This document shows positions 33,968-46,406 of a DNA stretch of 64,000 bases, piece after piece. The notes below the pieces were generated by a model. That model searched no databases, had not been told where the DNA came from, and was given only the letters and a program-made list of their open reading frames with translations. The DNA is taken from contig NW_026944389.1 in the NCBI RefSeq assembly GCF_033439725.1, positions 2,046,001 to 2,110,000 on the forward strand, in the 5' to 3' direction. Both the position numbers and the translations under genes were made by a program. The stretch's first letter is position 1; each line of letters begins with the position of its first letter. This stretch comes from Neurospora tetraspora. Taxonomy: Eukaryota > Ascomycota > Sordariomycetes > Sordariales > Sordariaceae.

Positions 33968-34243
33968 ATTCACCTGTGCAGTCTTGGCGGAAGGGGGGGG
34001 ATTGTGCACACAACAACTTTTTACGAGACGAACAAGACTTCATTTGCTTGCACCTCTACCAAATGAGGAAATGCAGAAAAACTGACATAGAATTCGAAAT
34101 CGTTGCACTTGAAACTATCAGCGTGACAGTCTTTTTAATAACTTACTTGAGTTCGTTGGTTTTCTTTCGTTTCGAAGGTCCAAATGACAAAAAGTTGTTG
34201 TGTGCACAATTCCCCCCCTTCCGCCAAGACTGCACAGGTGAAT
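33968..34243. mobile_element. Inverted-repeat element (MITE-like), 276 bp, 55-bp arms
   Basis: The arms 33968-34022 and 34189-34243 are reverse complements over 55 bp with one mismatch. They begin ATTCACCTGTGCAGTCTTGG and include a G7-8 run and TGTGCACACAACAAC. The 166-bp centre has no coding capacity. The flanks do not give a clear target duplication, so the superfamily is unassigned. A simple foldback structure is the alternative. Confidence 0.75.
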
Positions 34244-36057
34244 AAGTCCGGGAACAGTTCGCCGAACAACACGGGGAAGGACAACTGGCCATGGTGTAGA
34301 AAATGATCTCTAGGCACTCTGCGGGTGCGCTGTCAATCTTGGATGATGCTCTCATTTTATATTTCAGCCATTCACTGTCTCAAAAAAGGTATCCATTCTC
34401 GCTCCTCGAGGTTCGAAAACCCCCCTTCATTGACACCAGCGGCCGCCCTGAGCATCAATACGGTTACAGGTGGCCCAGGGTGTACATTCCCAAAACTACG
34501 ATGCTTTCACATGACCAGCAGATGTACTTGCTCGGGAAGCCAGAGAGATGAAGTCCCATGGAAGTCTTGAGATTCGAAAAGCTAGCCAGTCACCCATCGT
34601 TCGATACAGATCTTTTACAGAAGTCGAAGTATGAGCGAGCGAGGCCAATACCGGCCGGGGTGTGTCCGACAGCCGAAGCATTTCGCGGAACCCAGATCCC
34701 TCTGTCACCCTCGATATGACATCAACAACGGGCTCGAAACATGTCAGCACCGAGACCATCTTCATGGAATCCAGTTTGTTGTTGGGCTACAAGGAGACAA
34801 GAGCGCTGTGGTAGAGAGCATCTCTTCCCGTGAAGCCCTCCCGAACTCCCGTTTAGGTAAGTTCCCATCGTACCCCACATAGAGTCTGCATAAAGTTATG
34901 AACACCTGGCGGAACGGGGTTCACACGATGCAAAGATGCACTTTTTTGCACTGAAAACACAGTCTCTGGCTCTGAACAAGTATGTTTCTCTTCAACCGAT
35001 CCTACCTATCCACCCGTTCCGCTTCCGACTCCTTGGACTCGCCGGGAAGTGGTTTGCCGCGCCGGCTCGTCAACATTCAGCCGATTCGGCGCCCAAGCCC
35101 TGATCGGTAGTCGAGCACGAGGCCGGGGAGATTCTATTGATTCGGGCCCCGGACTCTTTTTGGGGTGAGCGCTTGAGGATTCGAACAAGACCGTTCGTAA
35201 AAGTTGGTGGTTGCCAAACATTACTTTTCTCTCGCTGTCGACCTTCTTCTGCGGCCCGGCCTTTTACGGGCAGGTCCCCAGAGATCCTATCGGCTCCTTG
35301 CATCTCCTCACTCCCACAGAGGCTCAGAGGCTCAGAGGTGACCGGCAGTTGCCTTTACACCGAAGACATTGGATTCTATTCGCCCACGCTTTCCATCTCT
35401 TGTCTCGTATGGTGTGAAAGTCGGCCCTACAGTGGGGTTACGTCCGCTTGACACCCGCGGCCGCCTCGCCGCGGGAGGAAGCGTACCTCTAGCTCTCCGG
35501 CGCTACCACAGGTATGTTTTATGGCTTTCGTGTCCTCAGGGCATCAAATCTGGAAACGATGACACGATTCCACATACTACTACACAGCAAATACGAGTAT
35601 GGAGTTGGGCAGACTTGGAATTATTTTTAAGGTATCTTTATCAAGTTGTCGTTACCAAAGTCAGCACAACTGACGGGATCAACACCCCCCGTCCCCAGTC
35701 CCGGCACTTGCACCCCACGTTTTGCAGCGGGGTTCTGCCTCAAAGTACATAGGGGCGAGCTCTAGGTACCTTTATACATGACTGCATGCCTTGAGTTCGG
35801 CATAAACAGCTCACATCTGCGGGGAAAACTCTTGTCAGGCCAGCAGGGTTCGTTGCAAATGTACAGAACCGCTCTCGTGATGGTCATTCCTAAAGGCGTG
35901 GTGTTCATCCCTTCTCGACTTTAAAAAGGGGTAACAAAAAGACCCTTGACCCCAACGACACGAGATATGGTCCGAGCGTCCTCTGATCAACACGGGCCTG
36001 TCTAGGGTTGAACATCTTTCGGCTCTTGAAGCCCGGACAGGAGTCCGTATACGCGGC

Positions 36058-36090
36058 GTTACAGGTATTGTTACAGGCATTGTTACAGGG
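36058..36090. repeat. Three tandem copies of a 12-bp unit
   Basis: GTTACAGGYATT occurs three times in a row, the last incomplete. It is short and otherwise unremarkable. Confidence 0.7.
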
Positions 36091-36525
36091 CTCGAACCCT
36101 GACGATGCGGCATGCACTTTGTCCTGCCAGTTAAGCAGCGCATTCTCCCAGGTCATTGCAGGCCTGCCCGTGCAATTATCGATCACAAATTGCACACATC
36201 GGATACACATCCATCCGATGTGTGCACTGCTTGAGTGGCAGGGCGCCCGTTCGTCGCAGGGCAACCAGATCGTGGGACGGGAGCCAGGGAGCGAACGCGC
36301 TGCACGGGAGACGGGAGGGCTTCCACTTGCTGCTGCCACAGGCAACCTGGAATCCCGTCCTGGATAGGACTAGCCTGTTAATGAATCTAGCCGCGGACAT
36401 CCATCAGACAAGCAGAGGCTGGGAACTTCCAGACTGCGTTGCTTGCTTCTAGTCACCTTCGCGCCGGCCAGTCGCGACGCCATCTTTTTTGTCCAACTTC
36501 CTCCAAATAATCAGTGCATATACAG

Positions 36526-39500
36526 ACTCACCCGGAAAAAAAACCACTGCCGCTGCCGGTCTGCAAGGCAACGCGCGCGGATTCGACCCCGCCCTGAATG
36601 CGCTGAAGGAATATCATGACCTCGAGAGGCGAGACATTGGCAAAATGGGTGAGTCTTGTGATGGCGCTATTCGACTACCTACTTGTCTCCTCTCCTTCCT
36701 TCCTATGTAGAACTTCAGTCTTTGCTGCGCATTACCATGGCTCGAAACAAGCGACAACGGGGCGGATGATGGGGTAGTAGCTTCCAGTTCTCATCCCACT
36801 ACGAGTGGCTCTGGGCGACACTGAAACCAGACCAGAAGGGTTCTCACAACTCGTGCGCGCGCAGCAAGAGGAATTGTCGATTTTGGCTCGGATTGCTGAC
36901 TCGCAATTTGCGCCACAGCTCCGTCTCAGACGCTGCCTTCGGACCACGAGCCCTTGAACTTTTCGCCCCGAACCATTGCCCGGCTTGAAGAGGAGGATGA
37001 AAACACCGACTGGCAGAGAACACTGAGGCCGATTGCGCCCGATAGCCGAAGCATTGCCCATTCCCGCGAATCGTCTCTCGAAAAACTACAGTGGTCTGCC
37101 AGCAGTACTGTTCGCGCCCATGCGCCCCAGCGCCTTGTCGACCCCAAGTCATCCTCGTACGGCCACCACAGACAGACGTCCATTGTTCACGGCATTGGCA
37201 TCCAGCATTCGAGAAATGGGAGTCTTGCGAGCAACCACTCGAGCCCTCTCAGTCCCCAGATGATCGCCGCCGCCGGCGCAGGCATTTCCCCCGATCGAGC
37301 GGATTTACATGGCTTCTCGCGCAAGGAAACCGACGGCTCTTCCATAGGCTCGAGGCCTCAGACGGCCCTTTCCGGAACGACGGCGGCATCGGTACCCGTG
37401 ATCCCCGAACGAACGTCGTCTGCAAACGCTATGAACGATCCCGCTGGCCAAGGAGGACAAACGGGGACACATAGGAAGCCAGAAAGGATGGCCAGTGGGA
37501 GGTCTCGACGGGACCACCCCCACCACCATTCGCACTCGTCTCGACACAAGGATGACCCGAAGACGGTCGGTGATTACGCGCTGCATGTGCTCTTTACGTC
37601 CTTCATTGCCCAAGCGGAAGAGAAGTTGACGGAAATAACAAGCATTCCTCTCCACGAGCCGGAACCCCATGTCGAACAAATATGCGGGCCCGGTGTTGAC
37701 GCGGCCTTCGACCAGTCCATTGTCGCTCTTGGTCATATTGCCAAGCAAAAGCCCAAGCCTTTGATAGACTCGATGATGTTATGGAGGAAAAGCAAAAGTG
37801 ATGCTGCCAATGAGGCCCGCGAGGCCCGCGCGCAACTTCACCAAGCGCGGAGTCATCTCCCTGGCGGTACTTTGCAAAGGAGGAATACCGAGCCCGTTCA
37901 GTCCACCGGTCCTGCTAGTAATGGCCAGCCCGAAGTCCAGCATGCCGGACAAGCCGATATTGCGCAAACCGTCGCTGTGGCTGAGCGCCGGTCCACTGTT
38001 TCCATTTACATCCTTTGCCGTGTTCTCCTCGAGGTCTTTACTCAGAGCACACTTGCTTCCATCACCCCGGAGATGGAGGACAAGCTTGAGAAGATTATTT
38101 TCCAGCAGCTCAAAAGTACCGAGCCTGATTCATTGTTAATCTCACCGTTGAAACTTGCAAATTGGAACCTCTTTGCTCAACTGTTGGGTGCTATGAGCGA
38201 AATCAGCTTCACGAGTGTGGCCGACCGGTTCATCAACGACCTGGAGCGCTCCATGCAAGAGCTAAACACCAAGATCCCCACCGGTGGGCGAGATGTCGAA
38301 AGCAGGATAGAGCTGATTCTCATTGGAATGAAGCACCTTCGGATCAGACTCTCACCTCCGGATGCCTGGGAGCGCTCTTGTAACTTCCTCATTTCTCTCG
38401 GCAAGCTCTTCAATGTTTCCCATGGCCAAAAGGTAAAGGCAGCCTTTTGCCAGATGCTTGAAATGCTCGTGCTTCCCATTGCCGCCACGGCCAGCAGCAA
38501 TGATCTTGCCTATCCGAAGTGGAAAGAAGTGGTGACAACCATCACTCCCCGGCTAGCCCATATGTTTATGAGACCGCGGCACTGGACCTATTCGTTTGCC
38601 CTCACAGCAACGATGCTTTGCGCCGATGTGCCCGAAAACTTTGGTAGTCAGTGGATGCAGTTGATCTACCCGCTTAACAGCAAGCTCCAGGACCGTATGA
38701 CAAGACCGCTGTGTTTGCAGGCCATTTCTAGGCTCTTATGGACCTACCTTTATCGCACGAACGATAGCGTTGCGAACTCTACGAGGAAGTTGGACGAAGT
38801 CGTGAAAATCGCCCTTCCCAATACCAAGCGAGCATTTAGCGCGGCCGACCTTTCTGTCACGGAGCCGTTGGTCCAGATCATCAGGCTTATCGGGTACAAG
38901 TACCCTGAATACTGTTTTCGCAACATCATATTCCCCTTGGTTAACGCCGACCAGTTTGCATCCAACAAGGATCTCAAGATCGAGTTTCTTGACCCCGATA
39001 GGATGGTGGTTGGCATACACGCTTTTCTCGCCGTGATGGCCGACTTGGAAAGGGGAGAGCAGGGAAAGCCGCCGTTCCCTCTGGGTTACACCTATTCCGC
39101 ATCCCTCATGGATCGAGTTTCTATCTTCTCAGTACTTGCATCTCCACACAGCAGCCTGGCGGCTACACCGGCCCTCGGTGTCGAAGAAGATAGGCTCTCG
39201 AAACCGGTCCAAATATCAGTCCTATCTGACACGGTGAAAGACTACTACAGCCGATTTTGCGAAATACTCGGTAAAATCGCCATAATCTGCGATAACACAT
39301 TTGGTGGACAAGCCGCGTTGGATGAGAAATTCAAGGACGAAAAGTTCAATAGTCCTGGCCCCAAGACTCCCATGACAGACACCTTCAAGTTTTCCCGCCG
39401 AGATGATCAACAAAGCGCGTACGAGCAGAAACAAGCATTCTACGAATTGTTTCACGTTGCAGTCGAGGCCCTACCACGGTGTTTGTCGGTGGACATCCCG

Positions 39501-42500
39501 TTCAACACACTGATCAACCTTCTGTGTACCGGAACCGCTCATGTCCAGTCAAACATTGCGCGTTCATCAGCGCAGTCACTCAAGGCCATCGCTCGACAGT
39601 CCCATGCCCAGCAAGTTACCATGGGGTTTGCCCGCTTTATCTTCAACTTCGACGACCGGTACTCTACCATGTCCGATGGAGGGATGTTAGGCCCAGGGCA
39701 CATTGAAAAGACACTAATGCTCTATGTCGAGCTTCTTCACATCTGGATCGATGAGATCAGGCAGAAGACAAAAGATGCCGAGGCAGAAAGCGATGAACCT
39801 GGTGGCGCTGACAAACGAGGCATCAAACTCGACCTCTCTGGTATCTGGGCTGAGGTCGATCAAGTCGAAGCACATGGGTTATTCTTTCTCTGTTCTCAGT
39901 CCCGGCGTGTGCGGTACTACGCAGTCACGGTTCTTCGCCTGATCACCGAATTTGACGCAGCTTTGAGGAAGACCAGTAACCACGAAGAGGAAAAAACCAC
40001 GAGACTCATTGACATTCTGGAGAACGATTCCATGCAGGTCATGAGTTTCAAGGATGACCACCTCTCTGTAGCTGAACGCAGCAGACTGGAGCGAGGCATG
40101 CAAAACTCGAACAGTCAAGGAGCTTTGCTTGAGCTCTGTACCAGTGATGTGTCCTACGACACTACCCTTTGGTTCAAAATCTTCCCAAACTTTGTCCGGA
40201 TCGCATACGACAAGTGCCCGTTCACAGTTACGATCGGCCGCGACCTTGTCTGCAATAGAATCCTGCAGCTTTATCAGGCAATAGTCATTATTTCAGAGCC
40301 ATCCGGGAGGATGTACTACGGATCTGATGGAAGCAACTCGCGGATGGCCAGGACCCCGACCACGCAACCTGAGGTGCTTGTTGAGCAGTTCAAGCTGTAT
40401 CTTGTCTTTGCCTGCACAACGCTTGCAGACCCAGGTAGTGTTCAGTCGAGCTCGGCACAAAATGGTCAACATGGCCGAAAGGGTTCCAAAGCCTCTTCAA
40501 CCGTTGACAAGATTGTCACGGCGCGGACCTTGTTCAAATACCTAAACCCTTTGCTTGGGGCTTCACTCAGTTCTGTCAGAGATGCAGCGGTTACTGCAAT
40601 GGGCTCGATCAACATTCACATCTACCGCACCCTTCTCGAGGAACTATCGGGACATGTATCCCGGTGTAACGACGAAGCTCGGGCGCGAATCCAACCACAC
40701 CAGCGCACCAACAGCAACCCAAGGCGTAACCGGAAGATGGATTTGGTGCGAACTGAAATCACCCACGTCTACAAGCTGACGGCCCACTTCTTGAAACTGC
40801 CAGAAGTGTATAATGACGAATGGATTCTTAACAATCTTGTCACCTATGCCAAAGACCTCAAGCTGTTCCTCATGGACGTCGAAGTCCAGATGGACTGGGA
40901 GTTTCAAAGATTAAGGCGACATTACTGTGGTCTCATGGAAGAGCTCTTCGAAGGCATCAATCGAACGAAAGATCCATCGCGCTGGATGACGTTCGAGTCC
41001 CGCAAATCAGCCTTCACGCTAATGGAAGACTGGTGTGGTTTCTCACCCAATCAAGCGCAAATTTCGCAAAGGGAAGCTACCATGAGACAGTCTGTCATCA
41101 ATGAGCAGGGTGCAGGCGAGCGTGGTAATGTAAGCGCCGCTATGGAAATCGAGAAAAGAAACTTGCGGACAGCTGCCCTCAGTGCCATGGCATCGCTCTG
41201 CGGAGGTCCTATCTGTGTGCTTACCGAGAGCGGCTCGTTTCTCTACTTCGATGCGCGCCGTATGCTGAACTGGATTGATGCGATATTCAACGCGGAAAGC
41301 AACCGGATTAATCTCATCGGACGACGAGCTCTCAGGAACCTAATCGTCCACAACCAGCAATATCCTGCTCTGTTGGATCATTGCATCTTGAAGTGCTACA
41401 CAACCGAGGTTCCCAAGGTGTTGGCCAGTTACTTCACGGTTGTGGTAGAAGTGCTTTCGGAGCATGTCGACTACCCCTGTCCATTCTGGAAGCTCCTCGG
41501 TCTCTGCTTATTCACCTTGGGTAACGATCAAAGTGATATACGGTCCAAGTCAGCACAAGTCTTGCGAACAGTTGAAGAGCGGCAACAACCGGCGCGAAAC
41601 TCCAAGATACAAGACTTCGATATCAGCATATCCGACAAGACCAAGGCCGTCTACAAACTTGCTCAGTTCGAAATATCCAAGAGACTGGCTAAACAACATA
41701 CCGAGTTGGCATTTTACATCTTTTCCGAGTTTACTTACTACTTTAAGGAGGTAGGGTCAGTGGCCCAGAGGAATGTGGTTGCCATCATCCTTCCCTGGAT
41801 CCAGTCAATAGAGCTGACCGTCGACCCCAACGGTGGACCAACCGCGCAATCATATGTGCTTCTCGCCAACCTCCTGGAAATCACCGTCAAGTCGAGCGCG
41901 GCCTTGCACAATGAGGTCCAGGCACTTTGGCAGGCCTTGGCGACAGGTCCTCACCCGGGCAATGTTCGGCTGATTTTGGACTTCATCATGTCCCTCTGTC
42001 TCGAACGACGGGAGCAGAATTTCGTCGAATATGCCAAGCAGATCGTGGTTTTTCTCGCTAGCACAAGCAGTGCCCCTGGAAATAAGGTGATAGAGTTCCT
42101 GCTTATGCAGATCACGCCAAAGTCCATGGTTACAAACGACAAGCGGGAAGCCGTACCGCCGCCACCTGATATCAACACCCTGCCTTACTGTGCAGATCTC
42201 TCAGAGGTGCTCCCTATAGGGACGAAACAAGCTGGCTTCTCTCTTGGTCAGCTTTCCCTTATACTGCTAGTTGATCTCATGGTGGCTCCGGTTTGCCTCG
42301 TCCCTGATAATGTGCCTGTATTGCTTCAGGTGGTCACTGTTCTCTGGGATCATTACACAGCGCTAGTCCAAGAGCAAGCTCGTGAGATGCTGGTGCACCT
42401 TATCCACGAACTGGTCATTTCGAGACTCGATGATGACGTCCCCCAATCCACAAGAGAATCCATCGAGAGTCTCATCGATGCCATTCGCCGCCATGACCGG

Positions 42501-45236
42501 TCTGTCGTGTGGGGTTACGAGGATAGCAATGGCAACGTTGGCGCCCATGACAACAAGGTGCCCTCGAGCATGGAATACCTTACCGGCAAGGTGGTCAAGA
42601 CTTTTGAAATCACATTCCCCGGCATCAAAGAGAAGTGGGGCAGGCTGTCATTGACTTGGGCAACATCTTGTCCAGTCAGGCACCTTGCCTGTCGGTCGTT
42701 CCAGATCTTCAGATGCATATTGACGTCTCTTGATCATTACATGCTAGGGGACATGATTGCCAGGCTCTGTAGTACTATCTCAGACGAGGATACCGAACTC
42801 CAGAAATTCTCTATGGAAGTGCTGACGACTCTGAAGACTCTCGTGGCGAAGCTGGACGCCGACAAGCTACTCACTTTCCCGCAGCTCTTCTGGACAACCT
42901 GCGCATGCTTGGAGTCCATCAATGAGTGCGAGTTTCTGGAGGCGGTCGAAATGCTCAACGAGTTCCTGGACAAGCTGGACTTTCATTCGCCGACCGTTCG
43001 AAGGATGTTACTCGATGGCCAGCCCTCTAAGTGGGACGGCTCGTTTGAAGGTTTACAACCCCTTCTGTACAAAGGCCTACGGTCTTCTACCTGTCTAGAC
43101 TTGACTTTGACAACACTCGACAAGCTTATTCTACTGCCCAGCGATCCCCTGATAGGAGACGGTGGCCGCTTCTTCTTTACTATTCTGGCCAACTTTCCTC
43201 GCCTCCTGCACGCCATGGAGGAGGAGTCCCCCGATCCAGCTGTTGTGCCAACTGTCGAGACACTCCTGCACATTGCCGATATTCAAGGTTTGCGAAGCAT
43301 TGCTGTCGCTTTGGATGATTATCTCGGGCATCGGTACCCCTCGGCCAAGGATTTTGTAGTCCAGCTGTACGCAGCCCTACGGGAGTATTACTTGCCTGAT
43401 CTGGAGTTCCAGATGCTAACAATGCTGATGGGGCTGCTGACCAATGCCACCGCTTGGGTCAAAATTCACACGATGCGGATCCTCCGGGTCATAATAACTG
43501 AGGTGGACATGAAGAAGCCAGAAATTGCCAGCCACGGGTCCGACATGATCTCGCCGCTTCTGCGTCTGCTCCAAACAGAATACTGTATGGAGGCTCTCGA
43601 AGTGCTCGACAACATCATGAGTATGTCTGGCTCATCTATGGACAAGCATCATCTCCGAATGAGCATGACACGGCTCACCTCCAAGGCCGTCCGAAAAGAA
43701 TACGAGCGTGCACAGAGCCTATTCGGCATCCCGGAAGCGTCTGGCTGGGCTATCCCCATGCCGGCACGCAAGACCGAGTCGACGCGCGCTAACACCCACG
43801 CTGTCTTCTACATGTGCCAAATGAACTCCCAGAATATGGAGGGTGGCATGCCCGAGAGCGATATCCCTACGCCCGCCGAGATGGAATTCGAGTTCGAGTT
43901 CCACGATGAATATGCCTACGGATACCTCCCTGTTTCCGACAGGGCTGATACCATGATGTCGGACGACGCACGCGGGCTGGAGCATCAGCCCATCGGTGAT
44001 CTCATCTCCAAGCTGGATAGCCTTGACGACTTCTTTGACGACCTGTCGTCGACCGGTCCGCCTAGCGAAGGGCGATCATCTAGGACCATTACAGAGTTCT
44101 CCCCGGATAGCTTCGACGCGGGAGCACAACTGTATGACGAGCAGATCTTACCCATCCTTCACCAAGCGTCGGCGAATAACAACAATAACAACATCACTGC
44201 GGCATTCCAGAGCGGTTTCGCAGATAGGCCAAGCTTATTCTCGGGAGGTGGGCCTGGACCAGCTGTAGTTGCCGGGTCTACCGCTTCCTCGCCCATCAGT
44301 CCCTCAATGATGCACCCCGCCACGTTCGGCAGCATCAGCAGCATTGTCGGCGGAGACACCGGCGGAGGGCCCGGTGGTGTCGTCATCACCTCGCCCACGG
44401 CATCAACCACCTCCACCTCCACCTCGCAGCTACGACCATTCCTGATGACCAACATCCGACCGGGACTGCATGCTAGATCCATCACCTCCCCCTCGGCCCC
44501 GGCCTCGTACCTCGCCAACATTGGCGACTTCACCTCCGACGACGACGACGGCATGGCCGAATACCCAGAGGACATCGGCGTCTTCTCCGACAACGAGGAA
44601 GACCAGTACCAGAGACCTTCAACGGCAACCAGCACCGACACCGGCACCGGCGTCCCGCACTTCCGCCACCCGAACTACCACATCTCATCATCTACCACCA
44701 GCGGAGGAGGAGGAGGACACGGTGGTACCTACTATAGCAGCGGCGGCGGCAGTGGCGGAGTAAGCGGTAGTCACAGCGCCAGTCCAAGCGTCAGCGTCGG
44801 ACCTGGACCGGCGGTGCCGCTTCATCCAACTTCCTCTTCTTCTTCAACAACAGAAGGCTCCTCCAAGCTCGAAAACATGATCCGCCCCTTTGCGCAAAGT
44901 ACCCGATCCCGCATGCGCCGGTTGACGGGCGGAGGAAGCAGTCGGTCTAGGGAGGAGAGATTGGCGGCGGTGGCGGCGGCTACGGGGCCGTTGTCGCCGC
45001 AGGTACCGAAAGTGCCGAACGCGTTTTTGCCGTTGGGTCATCATAATCACCACCAGCAGCAGCAGCCACAGCAGCCACAGCAATCGGGGTCGGGTTTGGG
45101 ACAAGCTCAGGGTCAGAGTCAGGGGCAAGGACAGGGTCAGGGACAACAGGGCCATGGTGGACAGGGGCAGGGGCAGGGGCATAGTCAATCGAGAGCGCAG
45201 ACTCCTGTGTTGGCGGGGGAGATTCAGATGATGTGA
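36526..45236 (+). CDS. tao3: Cell morphogenesis scaffold Tao3/PAG1/Furry (5' end incomplete)
   Basis: Visible exons are 36526-36648 and 36919-45236, joined in frame (KM|APSQ) across a 270-nt intron with a GCTGAC branch site. They give about 2,813 residues. No ATG precedes the first exon, and its left edge looks like an acceptor (ATACAG), so an upstream exon with the start codon is missing. After about 220 disordered residues comes the conserved start DYALHVLFTSFIAQAEEKL and more than 2,000 residues of HEAT/ARM-like helices characteristic of Furry/Mor2/Tao3. The last about 350 residues are low complexity (Gly, Ser, His, and Gln-Gly repeats). Tao3/Mor2 scaffolds the NDR kinase (COT-1/Orb6) and its activators in the MOR/RAM network, which controls polar growth and septation. 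Fungal family members are usually 2,400-2,700 residues. Confidence 0.92.
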
Positions 45237-46406
45237 GATGATATAAAGGGGAAATATTCGCGGAATGGTGGGTGACGGTCATATGAGTTGGTAGTGGCAT
45301 TGTCTATTTTCTTCTTTTTCGTAACTGGAGTACGTGCGTGCGAGGAGTAATAGGATATGGGAAAGCGTTTGGGGATGGGATACCATGGGATGGATGATCT
45401 GGCTTTTTTACACGGGACATATGATACGCTGTGTATATTGAATGAACTCTCACGGATTTGAAGAAAAGTCGCGATGCTTTTGGTGGTGGTTACACTACTG
45501 TTAGTCACCACCCCCGAATTTTAAGTGGGAGGCGGGAAAAGGGGCGCCTAAAACCGGAAATAAATACATACACTTACTTGTTGGGAGACAATCCCAGGAT
45601 GATGACCGGGTACGTTTTCCCCAAGCTACCTAAACAACAATCCTCGGGTTCCGATATTACGCCCCTGGAGGTTGGTGAGCATTCTCTTCAGCTTCCTCTT
45701 GCAGCCACTCATGTGATTGGCCACCGCAGATACAGTGTGAGAGTGCTTCTCGATGCTGTGGCTCTTGTCGGTTTCTGGTATTGATATTCACAGCTGACCC
45801 ACCCAGCTGGACATCTATTGGCGGTTAGCTCCGAGTACAATAGGGCTGAAGAACTGGCTCTTGTCCCGTTTCGTCTTATCACCACCATCGGACTGTTTGT
45901 CTTCTCCGTCACCCAATCCACGCCGTTGAAGTTGGGAAAAACAATGGACTATCTGTACTGAGCAGATCGCGATAAACGACGCCTGGAAGTCGGTGTCGCC
46001 TACGAAAACTGGCCTAGCCATAGCAGGCAAGTACGGCGTCGATAGGTTCTCTGTGCTTCTATTCGTACCTCCGCCGTGGGCTACTCCTTGGACCGACATC
46101 GAGTTCTCTGTTTTCCGACTCCGCCATCCCTTGATTGTCTCGGCGACGCTCCTCTCGCATTTTTTCGAGTACCGACTTTCGCACGTCTCTTCTCCGCTAC
46201 ATTCGTTTCATCTGTGTTTCTAACAACACACCACTTGCCCTACAGACGAATCTGTTTCTTTGTTCCCCCACGCGAGCGAGCTGATAGGCGATCCGTTCAA
46301 TTGGGATTCTGGGAACTGGGTGCGGTAGAGGCATACCTACCACTGTATACCTTCTAGGGATTCTTCTCCCTTGCCGACTTTCTGGGCGTTCATTACAGCA
46401 GCAATC
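45237..46406. other. Intergenic region upstream of the Zn2Cys6 gene
   Basis: No coding region, RNA gene or repeat was recognised. The right half is pyrimidine-rich and likely holds the promoter and leader of the regulator. Confidence 0.5.

Larger units (their letters stand above)
33224..36525. other. 3.3-kb gene-free region with an inverted-repeat element
   Basis: This is the divergent region between the reductase and the Tao3-type gene. It contains the inverted-repeat element at 33968-34243 and a triple 12-bp tandem at about 36058-36090. The unlocated first coding exon of the Tao3-type gene must lie in its right part. No other gene is supported. Confidence 0.45.

Noticed and set aside
36060-36130. 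tRNA-like B box (GGGTTCGAGCCC) on the minus strand
   Set aside because: The T arm does not close with a seven-base loop, and no matching acceptor stem or A box is present.
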